Under the pieces are notes generated by a model. It worked only from the letters and a program-made list of their open reading frames with translations, was not told the DNA's origin and did not search any database. Made by a program: the position numbers and the translations under genes. A stretch of 64,000 nt of DNA from a bacterium 1xD42-87 (lineage in GTDB: Bacteria; Bacillota; Clostridia; Lachnospirales; Lachnospiraceae), in the NCBI GenBank assembly GCA_003611805.1, contig RAYM01000012.1, forward strand, positions 124,001 through 188,000, in the 5' to 3' direction. Shown here one piece after another: positions 1 through 8,991 of this stretch (the first letter of the stretch is position 1; each line of letters begins with the position of its first letter).

Positions 1-900
1 GATGGGCAGCTGCACCCCGTATTCTTTTGCAAGCCCCATTGCCGCCTTGGCGGAGTAAACGCCCTCCACCACCATCTTCACCTCGTCCATCGCCTGTTCC
101 ATCGTATAGCCTTTGCCGATCAGGATACCGGCGCGGCGGTTTCTCGAATGCATGGAAGCGCAGGTCACGATCAGGTCGCCGATGCCGGTAAGCCCGCTGA
201 ACGTCTCAATTCTGCCGCCCATGGCAAGCCCAAGCCTTGCGATCTCCGTAATACCTCTGGTGATGAGCGCCGCTTTCGTGTTGTCGCCGTATCCAAGCCC
301 GTCGGCTATTCCAGCCGCAAGCGCCACCACGTTTTTTAACGCCGCGCCAAGCTCGATACCGAGCACATCCGGGCTGATATAGACGCGGAACACCTCGTTC
401 ATAAAGATATTCTGGAGATACTCGGCTGTCGCCTTCTTCTCCGCTCCCACCACGATCGTCGTTGGGATGCCCCTGCCCACTTCCTCCGCATGGGACGGAC
501 CCGAAAGTACCGCCACCTCCGCCTGCGGGATTTCCTCCTCTATAATCTGGGAAAGAGTCATCAAAGTCTTTTCCTCTATCCCTTTAGCCACATTGACAAT
601 GATCTGCCCTTCCTTCACATAGGGCTGCATGGAGTGGGAAGTGCTTCTGGTATAGGGCGAGGGAACCGCCAGCACAAGCACGTCCTTATCCTTCACCGCC
701 GCCTCCAAGTCCGTGGTAAACGCCATGTCCTCCGGCAGCTTTACCCCCGGCAGCTTATCCTTATGCTCATGCTCCCTCTGGAGCATCTCAATCTCCGGCT
801 CCATGATTGACCAGACCGTAACCTTATGACCGTTCTTGTGGAGAAGAACCGCTAACGCCGTCCCCCAGCTTCCTGCGCCTATGATACTGATTTCCGCCAT
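1..900 (-). CDS. gpsA: Glycerol-3-phosphate dehydrogenase [NAD(P)+], 3'-truncated by window
   Basis: Cytosolic enzyme that reduces dihydroxyacetone phosphate to sn-glycerol-3-phosphate, the backbone for phospholipid synthesis. The reverse-strand reading from the ATG at 898-900 begins MAEISIIGAGSWGTALAVLL, the N-terminal Rossmann motif GxGxWGTA of the family, and further in shows NVAKGIE, SGPSHAEEV and KNVVALAAGIADGLGYGDN, the conserved substrate and catalytic segments. About 300 of the usual ~335 residues are present; the C-terminus lies beyond base 1. A strong AAGGAGGGAG ribosome binding site lies just upstream, about 20 nt after the plsY stop. It is last in the der-plsY-gpsA operon and supplies substrate to PlsY directly upstream. 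Confidence 0.96.
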   Translation of the reverse strand, partial: MAEISIIGAGSWGTALAVLLHKNGHKVTVWSIMEPEIEMLQREHEHKDKLPGVKLPEDMAFTTDLEAAVKDKDVLVLAVPSPYTRSTSHSMQPYVKEGQIIVNVAKGIEEKTLMTLSQIIEEEIPQAEVAVLSGPSHAEEVGRGIPTTIVVGAEKKATAEYLQNIFMNEVFRVYISPDVLGIELGAALKNVVALAAGIADGLGYGDNTKAALITRGITEIARLGLAMGGRIETFSGLTGIGDLIVTCASMHSRNRRAGILIGKGYTMEQAMDEVKMVVEGVYSAKAAMGLAKEYGVQLPI

Positions 901-920
901 ATGATCTCCCTCCTTATTTA

Positions 921-1595
921 TTACCCCTTATGTTCCGTATTCTCCTCCGCCCCCGGGCTCTTGTGCGTCAGATAGGTTTTCCGCTCGGAGCCGCTTAGAA
1001 GCCGCTTGATATTTTCCCTGTGCTTCCAGTAAGCCATAATGGTCAGAAGCCCGGCTATGACATACATCTCAGTCAACACTGCCTGTGTCATGCCAAATAT
1101 TCCCATCTGCCCAAGTATCACCAGCTCAATCATAAATCCGGCATACACCAAAAGCGATCCCAGAGACACATAGTGGGTGATAAAAAACGCACCAAAGAAC
1201 AATACGATTCCCATCGGTATCAGATACGGATGGAAGGACAAAATCAGTCCTGCCGTAGCCGCAATGCCCTTTCCGCCTTTAAATTTGAGGTAAAAAGGAA
1301 AGTTATGTCCGATAATCGCACCCGCCGCCGTATACATTTTCAACAGATAAACCATGTCCGGATGGGAAGAGTCAAAAATAACAGCCGTAATCACAACGGC
1401 AAGTATACACTTCATAATATCCCCCAGAAGCACCAGGAGCCCCGCCTTCGTCCCGAATACCCGGAGCGTATTCGTGGTACCCGCATTGCCGCTCCCGAAA
1501 TTTCTGATATCAATACCGTGCAGTCTCCCATAGATATAGGCTGTCTGAAAAAGCCCAAACACATATCCGATCAGTAAACAAACAACCCGTACCAC
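921..1595 (-). CDS. plsY: Glycerol-3-phosphate acyltransferase PlsY
   Basis: Integral membrane acyltransferase that moves an acyl group from acyl-phosphate (made by PlsX, encoded at 34689-35699) to glycerol-3-phosphate. The 224-residue product is strongly hydrophobic with about five membrane segments. It carries the three PlsY motifs: GSGNAGTTNTLR (~35-46), GHNFPFYLKFKGGKG (~96-110) and a C-terminal KHRENI segment. The start is GTG, with AAGGA about 12 nt upstream inside the end of der; only two bases separate the der stop from it. A ~25-residue charged tail follows the last membrane helix and is variable in the family. Neighbour gpsA makes its substrate. Confidence 0.95.
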   Translation of the reverse strand: MVRVVCLLIGYVFGLFQTAYIYGRLHGIDIRNFGSGNAGTTNTLRVFGTKAGLLVLLGDIMKCILAVVITAVIFDSSHPDMVYLLKMYTAAGAIIGHNFPFYLKFKGGKGIAATAGLILSFHPYLIPMGIVLFFGAFFITHYVSLGSLLVYAGFMIELVILGQMGIFGMTQAVLTEMYVIAGLLTIMAYWKHRENIKRLLSGSERKTYLTHKSPGAEENTEHKG

Positions 1596-1597
1596 TT

Positions 1598-2935
1598 TTA
1601 TTTCTTATCCTTTCTCTCCCTGACAAAAAATTTCAGGGGCGTTCCCACAAAGCCGAAAGTATCCCGGATCTGGTTTTCCAGATAGCGCAGATAGGAAAAA
1701 TGCATCAGCTCCTTGTCGTTGACAAAAATCACAAAGGTAGGCGGCTTCACCGCAACCTGCGTCGTATAATAGATACGCAGCCGTTTTCCCTTGTCCGACG
1801 GGGGCTGCTGCAGCGCCACCGCCTCTGTCACAATCTCATTTAACACGCCCGTCGCCACGCGCATGGAATGGTTCTCGTTCACCGCGTCGATCACGTCATA
1901 AAGCTTCATCAGCCGCTGCCCGCTCACCGCCGAGATAAACATGATCTCCGCATAGGGCATAAAAGATAACACCTGTCTTATTTTCTGTGTGTATTCTTTT
2001 ACCGTCTGGTTGTCCTTCTCTATGGCGTCCCACTTATTGACCGCGATAATCACGGCTTTGCCCCTGTCATGGGCAATCCCGGCGATCTTGGCGTCCTGCT
2101 CCGTCACGCCCTCCACCGCGTCAATGATGAGCACAGCGATATCCGCCCGCTCCACCGCCGACACCGTGCGGATAATCATATAGCGTTCCAATTCCTCTTT
2201 AATCTTATTTTTTCTCCGGAGCCCCGCCGTATCTATAAGCACGTACTCTTTTCCGTTGTGCGTAATCTCCGTGTCCACAGCGTCCCTGGTCGTCCCGGCA
2301 ATATCCGAAACAATCAGACGGTTTTCGCCGATCAGACGATTGATGATGGAGGATTTCCCCACGTTCGGCTTCCCGATGATTGCCACCCTGATGCGGTCGT
2401 CTTCCTCCTCTTCCTCCACCTCCTGCCCGAAATGGGCGATCACCTCGTCCAGAAACTCTCCGAGACCGAGACGGTTCGTGGCGGATATCGGGTAAGGCTC
2501 CCCGATCCCCAGATTGTAAAACTCGTAGACGTCCGGCATATATTTTTTGAAATCATCCACCTTATTGACCGCCAGAACCACAGGCTTGCGGGATCGTCTG
2601 AGCATATCTGCCACCTTGGAATCCGCGTCCTGCAGCCCCTGCTTTACATCCACGAGAAAAATAATCACATCCGCCGTATCTATGGCGATCTGCGCCTGCT
2701 CCCGCATCTGGGACAGGATAATGTCCTTGCTCTCCGGCTCGATGCCGCCCGTATCAATCAGCGTAAAATTCCGGTCAAGCCACGAAACATCCGCATAAAT
2801 CCGATCTCTGGTGATGCCCGGCGTATCTTTTACAATCGCTATATTTTCGCCTGCCAGCGCGTTAAACAGGGTGGATTTCCCCACATTCGGTCTTCCTACC
2901 ACAGCTACGATCGACTTGGACTTTTTTTTACTCAT
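1598..2935 (-). CDS. der: Ribosome biogenesis GTPase Der (EngA)
   Basis: Essential double GTPase needed for maturation of the 50S subunit. The 445-residue protein has two tandem G domains. G1 motifs are GRPNVGKSTLF (~15) and GKPNVGKSSII (~190); G3 motifs DTGG and DTAG; G4 motifs NKVD and NKWD. A C-terminal KH-like domain (~355-440) ends in a lysine-rich tail. Between the G domains is an acidic EVEEEEEDD linker. The start is supported by GGAGAG six bases upstream. It is the first gene of der-plsY-gpsA; the promoter is at 3046-3074 and a ~100-nt leader contains a structured repeat. Confidence 0.97.
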   Translation of the reverse strand: MSKKKSKSIVAVVGRPNVGKSTLFNALAGENIAIVKDTPGITRDRIYADVSWLDRNFTLIDTGGIEPESKDIILSQMREQAQIAIDTADVIIFLVDVKQGLQDADSKVADMLRRSRKPVVLAVNKVDDFKKYMPDVYEFYNLGIGEPYPISATNRLGLGEFLDEVIAHFGQEVEEEEEDDRIRVAIIGKPNVGKSSIINRLIGENRLIVSDIAGTTRDAVDTEITHNGKEYVLIDTAGLRRKNKIKEELERYMIIRTVSAVERADIAVLIIDAVEGVTEQDAKIAGIAHDRGKAVIIAVNKWDAIEKDNQTVKEYTQKIRQVLSFMPYAEIMFISAVSGQRLMKLYDVIDAVNENHSMRVATGVLNEIVTEAVALQQPPSDKGKRLRIYYTTQVAVKPPTFVIFVNDKELMHFSYLRYLENQIRDTFGFVGTPLKFFVRERKDKK

Positions 2936-2956
2936 ATCATACTCTCCATTTTGCCG

Positions 2957-3021
2957 CGTGAGACTTAGAACATCTTCGCGAAGCAGCCTTTGCTGCGAAT
3001 GAATCAGAAGTTCTCCTCACG
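2957..3021 (-). repeat. Structured intergenic repeat, copy 1 (der leader)
   Basis: A 65-bp inverted-repeat element inside the predicted 5' leader of der. Outer arms are CGTGAG and CTCACG, middle arms AGAACTTCT against AGATGTTCT, and apical arms GCAGC and GCTGC. A second copy at 15580-15645 shares the middle and apical parts but has different, still complementary, outer arms (GAGTGAA/TTCACTC). The covariation suggests that the folded RNA or DNA form is what is kept. It has no poly-T tail, so it is not a plain terminator. Confidence 0.6.
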
Positions 3022-3045
3022 TTACAATAAGTCATATACCGCTTG

Positions 3046-3074
3046 ATTTTACATCATCTTGGCACGCTTGTAAA
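3046..3074 (-). promoter_or_regulatory. Promoter of der-plsY-gpsA
   Basis: On the minus strand the -35 TTTACA (3069-3074) and -10 TAAAAT (3046-3051) are separated by 17 bp. The predicted start near 3039 gives a ~100-nt leader that holds the structured repeat. It lies back-to-back with the prs promoter. Confidence 0.7.
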
Positions 3075-3116
3075 GCCAAAGCCGCGCGAAATTTGAAGAA
3101 CAGGAGCCAAATCTTC

Positions 3117-3145
3117 TTGACATGTCCCCGCCATAATGTTATAAA
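3117..3145 (+). promoter_or_regulatory. Promoter of prs
   Basis: TTGACA (3117-3122), 17-bp spacer, TATAAA (3140-3145): eleven of twelve consensus bases. The predicted start near 3152 leaves a ~64-nt leader with a palindrome just before the ribosome binding site. Confidence 0.82.
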
Positions 3146-3182
3146 AAATTTAGAGTTAACACCTGCACTAAGAATAGCAAAC

Positions 3183-3198
3183 CGTGCCATGTGGCACG
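3183..3198 (+). promoter_or_regulatory. Palindrome in the prs leader
   Basis: Inverted repeat CGTGCCA-TG-TGGCACG, ending seven bases before the GTGGAG ribosome binding site. As DNA it could be an operator downstream of the start site. As RNA the 2-nt loop would be too tight unless the stem opens by a base pair. Function unknown. Confidence 0.4.
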
Positions 3199-3215
3199 TT
3201 TTAAGTGGAGTAAAC

Positions 3216-4409
3216 ATGCCTAATACAGAACAACTCGAACATTCTATGCCAGTAGCGGCAATGAAGCTTCTCGCTCCGAAAGCGGCACTTCCCCTGGCAG
3301 AAAAAGTGAACAGTCATCTGGTGGAATACCGCCGCGATCTGCAAAACGACGTAAAAAACGATCCGGCTTTCCACGGCTATATGGAAAAAAATTATCTGAT
3401 GGAGGTGGGCTGTCCCCGTTTCGGAACCGGGGAAGGCAAAGCCGTCCTGCACGATTCCGTGAGGGGCAAGGATGTTTTCCTGCTGACGGACGTCTGTAAC
3501 CACAGCATCACCTACAGTATGAACGGTTTCACGAACCATATGTCCCCTGACGACCACTATCAGGATTTAAAGCGGATCATTTCCGCCATAAACGGTAAGG
3601 CGCACCGTATCAACGTGATCATGCCCTTTCTCTACGAAGGACGGCAGCACAAAAGAAACGGCAGGGAGTCCCTCGACTGCGCTTACGCCATCAAAGAGCT
3701 GATGGATATGGGCGTGTCCAATTTCATTACATTTGACGCCCATGATCCCCGGGTGCAGAATTCCGTGCCCATCAAGGGTTTCGACAATTTCATGCCCCCC
3801 TACCAGTTTATCCGTGCGCTGCTTCGCATGGAAAAGAACCTGATTATCGATAAGGAACACACCATTGTCATCAGCCCCGACGAGGGGGCGCTTGACAGAG
3901 CCGTGTATCTGGCAAACGTTCTCGGCGTAGACACCGGCATGTTTTACAAGCGCAGAGATTACTCCACGATCGTAAACGGAAAAAATCCCATTGTGGCGCA
4001 TGAATTTCTGGGGGATAATGTGGACGGCAAGGACGTGATCGTCATCGACGACATGATCTCCTCCGGCGGCAGCATGATCGACACCGCCAGACAGTTAAAG
4101 AAAATGAACGCCAAGCGGGTCTTTATCTGCTGTACCTTCGGGCTGTTCACTGACGGGCTCTCCGCCTTTGACACCGCCTACGAAAATTGCCACTTTGATC
4201 GGATTGTGACAACAAACCTCTGTTACCAGCCGCCGGAACTTATGGAAAAGCCCTACTACATAGAGGCGGATATGAGCAAGTTCATCGCATCCATCATCGA
4301 CTTTATGAACCACGACGCCTCCATGGCGAATATCTACACACCTACAGACAAGATTCATCAGATTCTGGCGAAGTACAATAGCCGCGAGGTGAGCGGACTG
4401 GATATTTAA
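3216..4409 (+). CDS. prs: Ribose-phosphate pyrophosphokinase (PRPP synthetase)
   Basis: Makes phosphoribosyl pyrophosphate from ribose-5-phosphate and ATP for nucleotide, His and Trp synthesis. The product is 397 residues, longer than the ~315 of classical Prs and typical of the divergent Clostridia form. The diagnostic PRPP-binding loop VIVIDDMISSGGSM is present at ~268-281, as is the phosphoribosyltransferase pattern FDAHDPRVQ at ~170. The reading frame is open further upstream to 3093, but the ATG at 3216 is chosen because it follows a GTGGAG site and because the promoter at 3117-3145 lies inside the longer frame. It is a single-gene unit ending at a strong terminator. Confidence 0.93.
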   Translation: MPNTEQLEHSMPVAAMKLLAPKAALPLAEKVNSHLVEYRRDLQNDVKNDPAFHGYMEKNYLMEVGCPRFGTGEGKAVLHDSVRGKDVFLLTDVCNHSITYSMNGFTNHMSPDDHYQDLKRIISAINGKAHRINVIMPFLYEGRQHKRNGRESLDCAYAIKELMDMGVSNFITFDAHDPRVQNSVPIKGFDNFMPPYQFIRALLRMEKNLIIDKEHTIVISPDEGALDRAVYLANVLGVDTGMFYKRRDYSTIVNGKNPIVAHEFLGDNVDGKDVIVIDDMISSGGSMIDTARQLKKMNAKRVFICCTFGLFTDGLSAFDTAYENCHFDRIVTTNLCYQPPELMEKPYYIEADMSKFIASIIDFMNHDASMANIYTPTDKIHQILAKYNSREVSGLDI

Positions 4410-4447
4410 AAAACTGCCGTCCTGTTAAGTACAGGCACGGCAGTTTT
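4410..4447. terminator. Bidirectional intrinsic terminator between prs and the kinase gene
   Basis: Long hairpin: ACTGCCGT and CCTGT pair with ACAGG and ACGGCAGT around a TAAGT loop, flanked by A and T runs on both sides. It serves the convergent prs (plus) and histidine kinase (minus). Confidence 0.9.
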
Positions 4448-4459
4448 ACTATTATACCA

Positions 4460-7288
4460 TCAAATTTCCCCCGCCACCGGGAACGTCAGATGCACCTTGA
4501 ACAGATCCCCGTCGAGCTCGATCTCAAAACTTCCCTTTTGCGCTATGGTCAGATTCTGCGCTATCGAAAGCCCCAGCCCGCTGCCCTCCGTAGTTCTCGA
4601 CTCATCGCCCCGGATAAACCGCTCCGTCAGCTCTTCTGGTTTACATAATAGTGGATTCTCCGAAATATTCTTGATCGTCACCTCAATCTTATCGGTATCC
4701 TCCTCCGCACCGCGCTCTGCCTTATCTAACGTCACATAGACGCGTGTGCCGGGCATCGCATACTTGTAAACATTGTTGAACAGATTTTCCATCACACGCC
4801 AGATTCTGCGGCTGTCCGCCTCGATCACCGTATCCCGCGTATTCACATTCATCACGGTGGCAAGGTTCCTCGTTTCAAACTTCTCGGAAAATTCCCCGAT
4901 CGTCTGGTTCATCAGCTCCATCAGATTGATCCGCTCGAAATGCAGGCTGATGTTCCCGGAAGTAATCTTGCTTGCCTCCACCAGATCATCCGTGAGCTGT
5001 TTCAGCCGCTGGGACTTTTCATCCAGCACGCGGATATAATTCTGCACCTTCTCGTTATCCACCTGTTCTCTCTTGATCAAATCCACATAGTTGATAATGG
5101 ATGTGAGCGGCGTCTTGATGTCGTGGGACACGTTGGTGATCAGATCCGCTTTCATTCGCTCGTCCTTCATGCTGATCTCCACAGCTTCCCTGATGCCCTT
5201 ACCGATGCTGTTGACGGAATGAGCCAGCTTCCTGTTATCCCCGTGCAGCTCCATCATGTCAATCTGATGCTCTACCTGTCCGCCGGTAATGGTCTCAATC
5301 CCCTCCACAATGCCCTGCCGCTCCTTCGCGTCCTTATAGAGTAAGATACCCACTGCCACGTCTATCACACCTGCAGACAAAACCAAAATCATGTATTGGT
5401 CGCATAGCCCCCATATAAGCAGCGCCAGATTCACCGCCAGAAAGATACCGTAGGGCACCCATGTACGCAGGACTATGCCGCCGTTGTCGTACACCTTCCA
5501 TACAAATTTCTTAAACCGTTTGGCGAGGCGGCACAGCCATGAGTTTTTCCAAAGCGTCCGCGCCTTTATCCTTCTGACCAGACTGTAGAAGAAAAAGGTA
5601 AACAGCGCATCCGCGGCAAAAACAGCAATAAAGATAACCGCCTTAAACCAGTCCTGATGAACGGCTTCCCGGTAAAAGTTGATGTCAGTCGGGTCGATAG
5701 CCGCAAGCTCCGTCAGCACGACAGCCATCCAGAGCGCCAGAAACGCTGTTCCAAAGGCGATAAGTACAGCGCCCTCCGTCGGAATCTTATCAAAAGTGTT
5801 CAGTCTGATACGCGTCTCCCCGTTCTCGTCATATACCCTCCCCGTCATCACTGTCTGGCAGACAAAGAGAATCAGATACAATATTCCCGCCAGAAAAGCC
5901 GCTGTCACCCAGAGCCAGAGATTCGGCAGATATCTGGCTCCCTGGGTAAATGCATCCTGCGCCGGATAGGAACCGTCCACATCAATCCAGATTCTGACAG
6001 ACTCCGGGTAGGCATAGTCATAGCTGAGCAGCATCTGCCTTACCGTCTCCGCGCCAATCGTTGTGTTTGTCATATATGTCATATCCGCCAGACTGTAATA
6101 TATGAATTTCTCCGTGGTGACGTTCTCCTCGTCATTCATCATCTGCAAAATACGCTTTCTGTAGGAGCTGTTCTCCGGCAGATTGCTGTAATACTGTGTC
6201 TCCCCGCCCACCGTCTTCTCAATCAGAAAACGGACGTTGGAGTTTTCTACGTCGTAAAAGTCTCTGTATTCCAAGTATTCGTTATAGTTGTAGGTAAGGC
6301 TTTCAGCTGCTTTCTGTACGTTGTGGCACAAATCGTAATACTCTTCCCAGTCGGACACATACTCCTCCAGGTTTTTGCCCTCCGCCGTCTTATAGCGGTT
6401 GACGAGAACAGCATATTCGTTTACCTCCGGCTCGTCCGCATTGGATGTCTCTGCCCCCGCATTCTCCAACAGCGGGCTCTCCTCTGCCCATGACGGTGTA
6501 TCCTCCACCACGGCATGATCCCCCAACGCGCTTGCCGGCTGGTATCCCGCCACAAAGCCTGAATCCTCATCCTCCACCGCAAACTCAACGAGCACCTCGC
6601 CAGTTCCTTTCTCCGCCGTCACATCGTTTACCACAGTATAATCCTTTACGTCAGATTTTAAATAGCTGGCATCAGTGGTATTCTGGTAACCGCTCTTCGG
6701 ATCGATCGTCGTCACCTGCGTGGTATCTGCGAGAAACGCCGCCGCTTCCGCCCCGTTCATCGCCACATTGTTGTAGGTAAAGCCGTAACTCTGCCATTTC
6801 AGCAGATCCTCCAGCCTGTACCGGACCGTCACATATTCCTCCGGCAGTCCGCTGTCCCGGTAGTTGTAAGCCGTCACATCCACAAGCTTCTCGCCGTCAA
6901 AAACGCCCTGCGTCTCCATCTGGCTGCTCACCACGCCGAAACGGATCACATCCGCCACCGCATAGCCAAAGATATAATTGAACGCATCCGAATCCTCAAA
7001 GGGTGTCCCCGGATCAGCGCTTCGAATATAACTGTAGCTGCCGTTTGCGTGCACTCCCTCTATGCGCACTGTCGTGCAGACCGTCACCACAATCACGGCA
7101 AAAACCATGATCGCCAGCGCAGCATGCTGCAGAATCAAAAGCATCGCTTTCAGCCCGCTTCTGTTCTTCCTGTTCCTTTTCTTTTTATGTTTTCTCTCGA
7201 CGTCTTTTATCTCCTGCTGTCCTTCCTCCGCTGCCTCTCCCGCCGTCTCTAAAATCTCCGGGTTATCCCCGCGCTCTGTGTGTTCCAT
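4460..7288 (-). CDS. Large membrane sensor histidine kinase
   Basis: A 942-residue sensor kinase. A basic N-terminal cytoplasmic tail (~1-45, KHKKKRNRKNRSG) is followed by TM1 (~48-70), then an unusually large extracytoplasmic region of ~390 residues rich in Tyr, Glu and Asp with no family I recognise. Four or five membrane helices follow (~460-660). The catalytic part has the H-box TNVSHDIKTPLTSI (His ~722), N-box ENLFNN (~834-839) and G-box EGSGLGLSIA. Start supported by AGAGG upstream. It lies 30 bp downstream of its response regulator (7319-8014), so the two form one VanRS/PhoPR-like pair. The ligand cannot be inferred. Confidence 0.9.
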   Translation of the reverse strand: MEHTERGDNPEILETAGEAAEEGQQEIKDVERKHKKKRNRKNRSGLKAMLLILQHAALAIMVFAVIVVTVCTTVRIEGVHANGSYSYIRSADPGTPFEDSDAFNYIFGYAVADVIRFGVVSSQMETQGVFDGEKLVDVTAYNYRDSGLPEEYVTVRYRLEDLLKWQSYGFTYNNVAMNGAEAAAFLADTTQVTTIDPKSGYQNTTDASYLKSDVKDYTVVNDVTAEKGTGEVLVEFAVEDEDSGFVAGYQPASALGDHAVVEDTPSWAEESPLLENAGAETSNADEPEVNEYAVLVNRYKTAEGKNLEEYVSDWEEYYDLCHNVQKAAESLTYNYNEYLEYRDFYDVENSNVRFLIEKTVGGETQYYSNLPENSSYRKRILQMMNDEENVTTEKFIYYSLADMTYMTNTTIGAETVRQMLLSYDYAYPESVRIWIDVDGSYPAQDAFTQGARYLPNLWLWVTAAFLAGILYLILFVCQTVMTGRVYDENGETRIRLNTFDKIPTEGAVLIAFGTAFLALWMAVVLTELAAIDPTDINFYREAVHQDWFKAVIFIAVFAADALFTFFFYSLVRRIKARTLWKNSWLCRLAKRFKKFVWKVYDNGGIVLRTWVPYGIFLAVNLALLIWGLCDQYMILVLSAGVIDVAVGILLYKDAKERQGIVEGIETITGGQVEHQIDMMELHGDNRKLAHSVNSIGKGIREAVEISMKDERMKADLITNVSHDIKTPLTSIINYVDLIKREQVDNEKVQNYIRVLDEKSQRLKQLTDDLVEASKITSGNISLHFERINLMELMNQTIGEFSEKFETRNLATVMNVNTRDTVIEADSRRIWRVMENLFNNVYKYAMPGTRVYVTLDKAERGAEEDTDKIEVTIKNISENPLLCKPEELTERFIRGDESRTTEGSGLGLSIAQNLTIAQKGSFEIELDGDLFKVHLTFPVAGEI

Positions 7289-7318
7289 CCGCCTGTCCTC
7301 TCTTCCATGACATCAGCT

Positions 7319-8014
7319 TTACGCATCCTTTTCCACCTTGTAGCCGACACCCCACACCACTTTGAGGTATCTCGGCTCCTTTGGGTTAATCTCGATCTTC
7401 TCCCTGATGTGCCTGATATGCACCGCCACCGTATTGTCCGCGCCAATTGCTTCCTCATTCCAGATACTCTCATAGATCTGATCTATGGAAAAAACACGAC
7501 CGCAATTCTTCACGAGAAGCAGCAGAATATTGTACTCAATGGGCGTCAGCTTCACGCTGTCACCGTCCACCGTCACTTCCTTGGTATCGTCGTTGATACA
7601 CAGACCGCCCACCTGGAAAAGCGCGTTGTTCTCCGTGTTGAGGTTCCCCAGCATCGTATATCTGCGGAGATTAGACTTCACCCTCGCCACCAGCTCCAGC
7701 GGGTTGAAAGGCTTCGTGATATAATCGTCCGCCCCGATATTCAGCCCAAGAATCTTGTCTGTGTCCTCCGATTTCGCCGACAGAAAAATAATGGGCACAC
7801 TGGAATATTCCCTGATTTTCAGCGTGGCGTGAATCCCGTCCAGCTTCGGCATCATAATGTCGATGAGCAGCAGATGAATCTGCTGTTCCTTCAAGATGCG
7901 GATTGCCTCCTGCCCGTCGTACGCCTTAAAAATCGTATAGCCCTCCTGCATGAGATAAATCTCAATCGCATCCACAATCTCTCTGTCGTCGTCGCATACA
8001 AGAATATTAGCCAT
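7319..8014 (-). CDS. OmpR/PhoB-family response regulator
   Basis: A 231-residue transcriptional regulator. The receiver domain (~1-118) has acidic pocket CDDD near residue 8, phospho-acceptor Asp in LLLIDIMMPKLDG (~51) and the conserved Lys in YITKPFNP. The C-terminal winged helix (~130-229) has YNILLLLVKNCGRVFSIDQIYESIW and AVHIRHIREKIE. It is encoded first in the pair with the 942-residue kinase. A perfect 12-bp palindrome lies at 8033-8044, immediately before its ribosome binding site, and could be an autoregulatory site. Target genes are not evident. Confidence 0.94.
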   Translation of the reverse strand: MANILVCDDDREIVDAIEIYLMQEGYTIFKAYDGQEAIRILKEQQIHLLLIDIMMPKLDGIHATLKIREYSSVPIIFLSAKSEDTDKILGLNIGADDYITKPFNPLELVARVKSNLRRYTMLGNLNTENNALFQVGGLCINDDTKEVTVDGDSVKLTPIEYNILLLLVKNCGRVFSIDQIYESIWNEEAIGADNTVAVHIRHIREKIEINPKEPRYLKVVWGVGYKVEKDA

Positions 8015-8032
8015 TGTTTTCTCCTCTTTCGT

Positions 8033-8044
8033 TAAACCGGTTTA
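8033..8044. promoter_or_regulatory. Palindrome upstream of the response-regulator gene
   Basis: Perfect 12-bp palindrome TAAACCGGTTTA between the regulator start codon and its presumed promoter region. OmpR-type proteins usually bind direct repeats, so the binding protein is uncertain. Confidence 0.35.
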
Positions 8045-8102
8045 TGTTATCATTAAAGCACAGAATCATAAAGGAATAGCTGGGAATTTTTTTAAGTCTT
8101 TC

Positions 8103-8957
8103 TTAATTTGGACAAATCCCCAGAAACGCGCCCAAATTTCCCCGCTGTCCTTTACTTGCGCGGTGGGAAAACAAATAACGATCGTTATGGCATGTGCATA
8201 GGTCTGTTACCTGGATATTCTCCTTCGAAATCCCCGCCTCCGCCAGCACAATCTCATTGGCACGCCACAGATCGAGCTGGTATTTGCCGCCGCCCTTCGC
8301 AAGCAGTATCTCCCGCTCCTGCCCCGGTTTTGGAAACGCTGCCGCAAAGGCGTCCGCCACATCCTCGCTGACCTCGTAGCACTCCTGACAGATGGACGGA
8401 CCGACCGCCGCCACTAGGTCCGCCGGATCCGTACCGTAAGCCTCCCGCATCTTTTCCACCACACACTGCCCCATACGCGCCACGGTGCCCCGCCAGCCGG
8501 AGTGTGCCAACGCAATCGCCTTTCTCCTCGTATCCACAAAATATAAAGGCACACAGTCCGCAAAAAAAGTCGCCAGATACACCCCCGGCTCGTCCGTCAG
8601 AAGCCCGTCCACATCGCTGTAATCCTTCTCCCTGGTAATCCCCTTTCCGCCGTCCGCCTTTCCCACAATCCGCAGATTCGTGGTGTGCGTCTGGTCAGAA
8701 CAGACGATATCCTCCACACTGCACGAAAGCGCCGCCGCGATACGCCTGAAATTCTCGTCCACCGCTTCTTTCTCGTCCCCTCTCGTGTAACTTAAGTTCA
8801 TGGAACGGTAAATCCCCTCGCTGACACCGCCCATCCTCGTGGAGAACAGATGCCTCACCATACCCGTCTCCTCCAAAATGGGAAAAGTCAGGTAGACCAG
8901 CTCCCCCTCCCGGTTCACGCACACCTGCGTATTGCTTTTATGCCTGTGCCATTCCAT
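8103..8957 (-). CDS. pgeF: YfiH/YlmD (PgeF) family purine nucleoside phosphorylase / peptidoglycan editing factor
   Basis: Family of Cu/Zn-binding proteins once called laccase-domain or polyphenol oxidase; members act on purine nucleosides, and E. coli YfiH prevents misincorporation during peptidoglycan synthesis. The 284-residue product shows FSTRMGGVSEG (~27-37), DQTHT (~76), the metal-binding FADCVPLYF and ALAHSGWRGTVARM, and CTCHNDRYLFSHR near the C-terminus. The ATG at 8957 is preferred over an ATG 18 bases further upstream because AAGGAG lies seven bases before it. It is the last gene of the ylxM-to-pgeF operon. Confidence 0.93.
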   Translation of the reverse strand: MEWHRHKSNTQVCVNREGELVYLTFPILEETGMVRHLFSTRMGGVSEGIYRSMNLSYTRGDEKEAVDENFRRIAAALSCSVEDIVCSDQTHTTNLRIVGKADGGKGITREKDYSDVDGLLTDEPGVYLATFFADCVPLYFVDTRRKAIALAHSGWRGTVARMGQCVVEKMREAYGTDPADLVAAVGPSICQECYEVSEDVADAFAAAFPKPGQEREILLAKGGGKYQLDLWRANEIVLAEAGISKENIQVTDLCTCHNDRYLFSHRASKGQRGNLGAFLGICPN

Positions 8958-8991
8958 ATGCAAACTCCTTCCCAATCACAACTTATGTTAT

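Noticed and set aside
2069..2968. 299-codon plus-strand frame opposite der
   Set aside because: Composition (His and Arg rich) and the absence of any start signal mark it as the antisense shadow of der, a clear GTPase gene.
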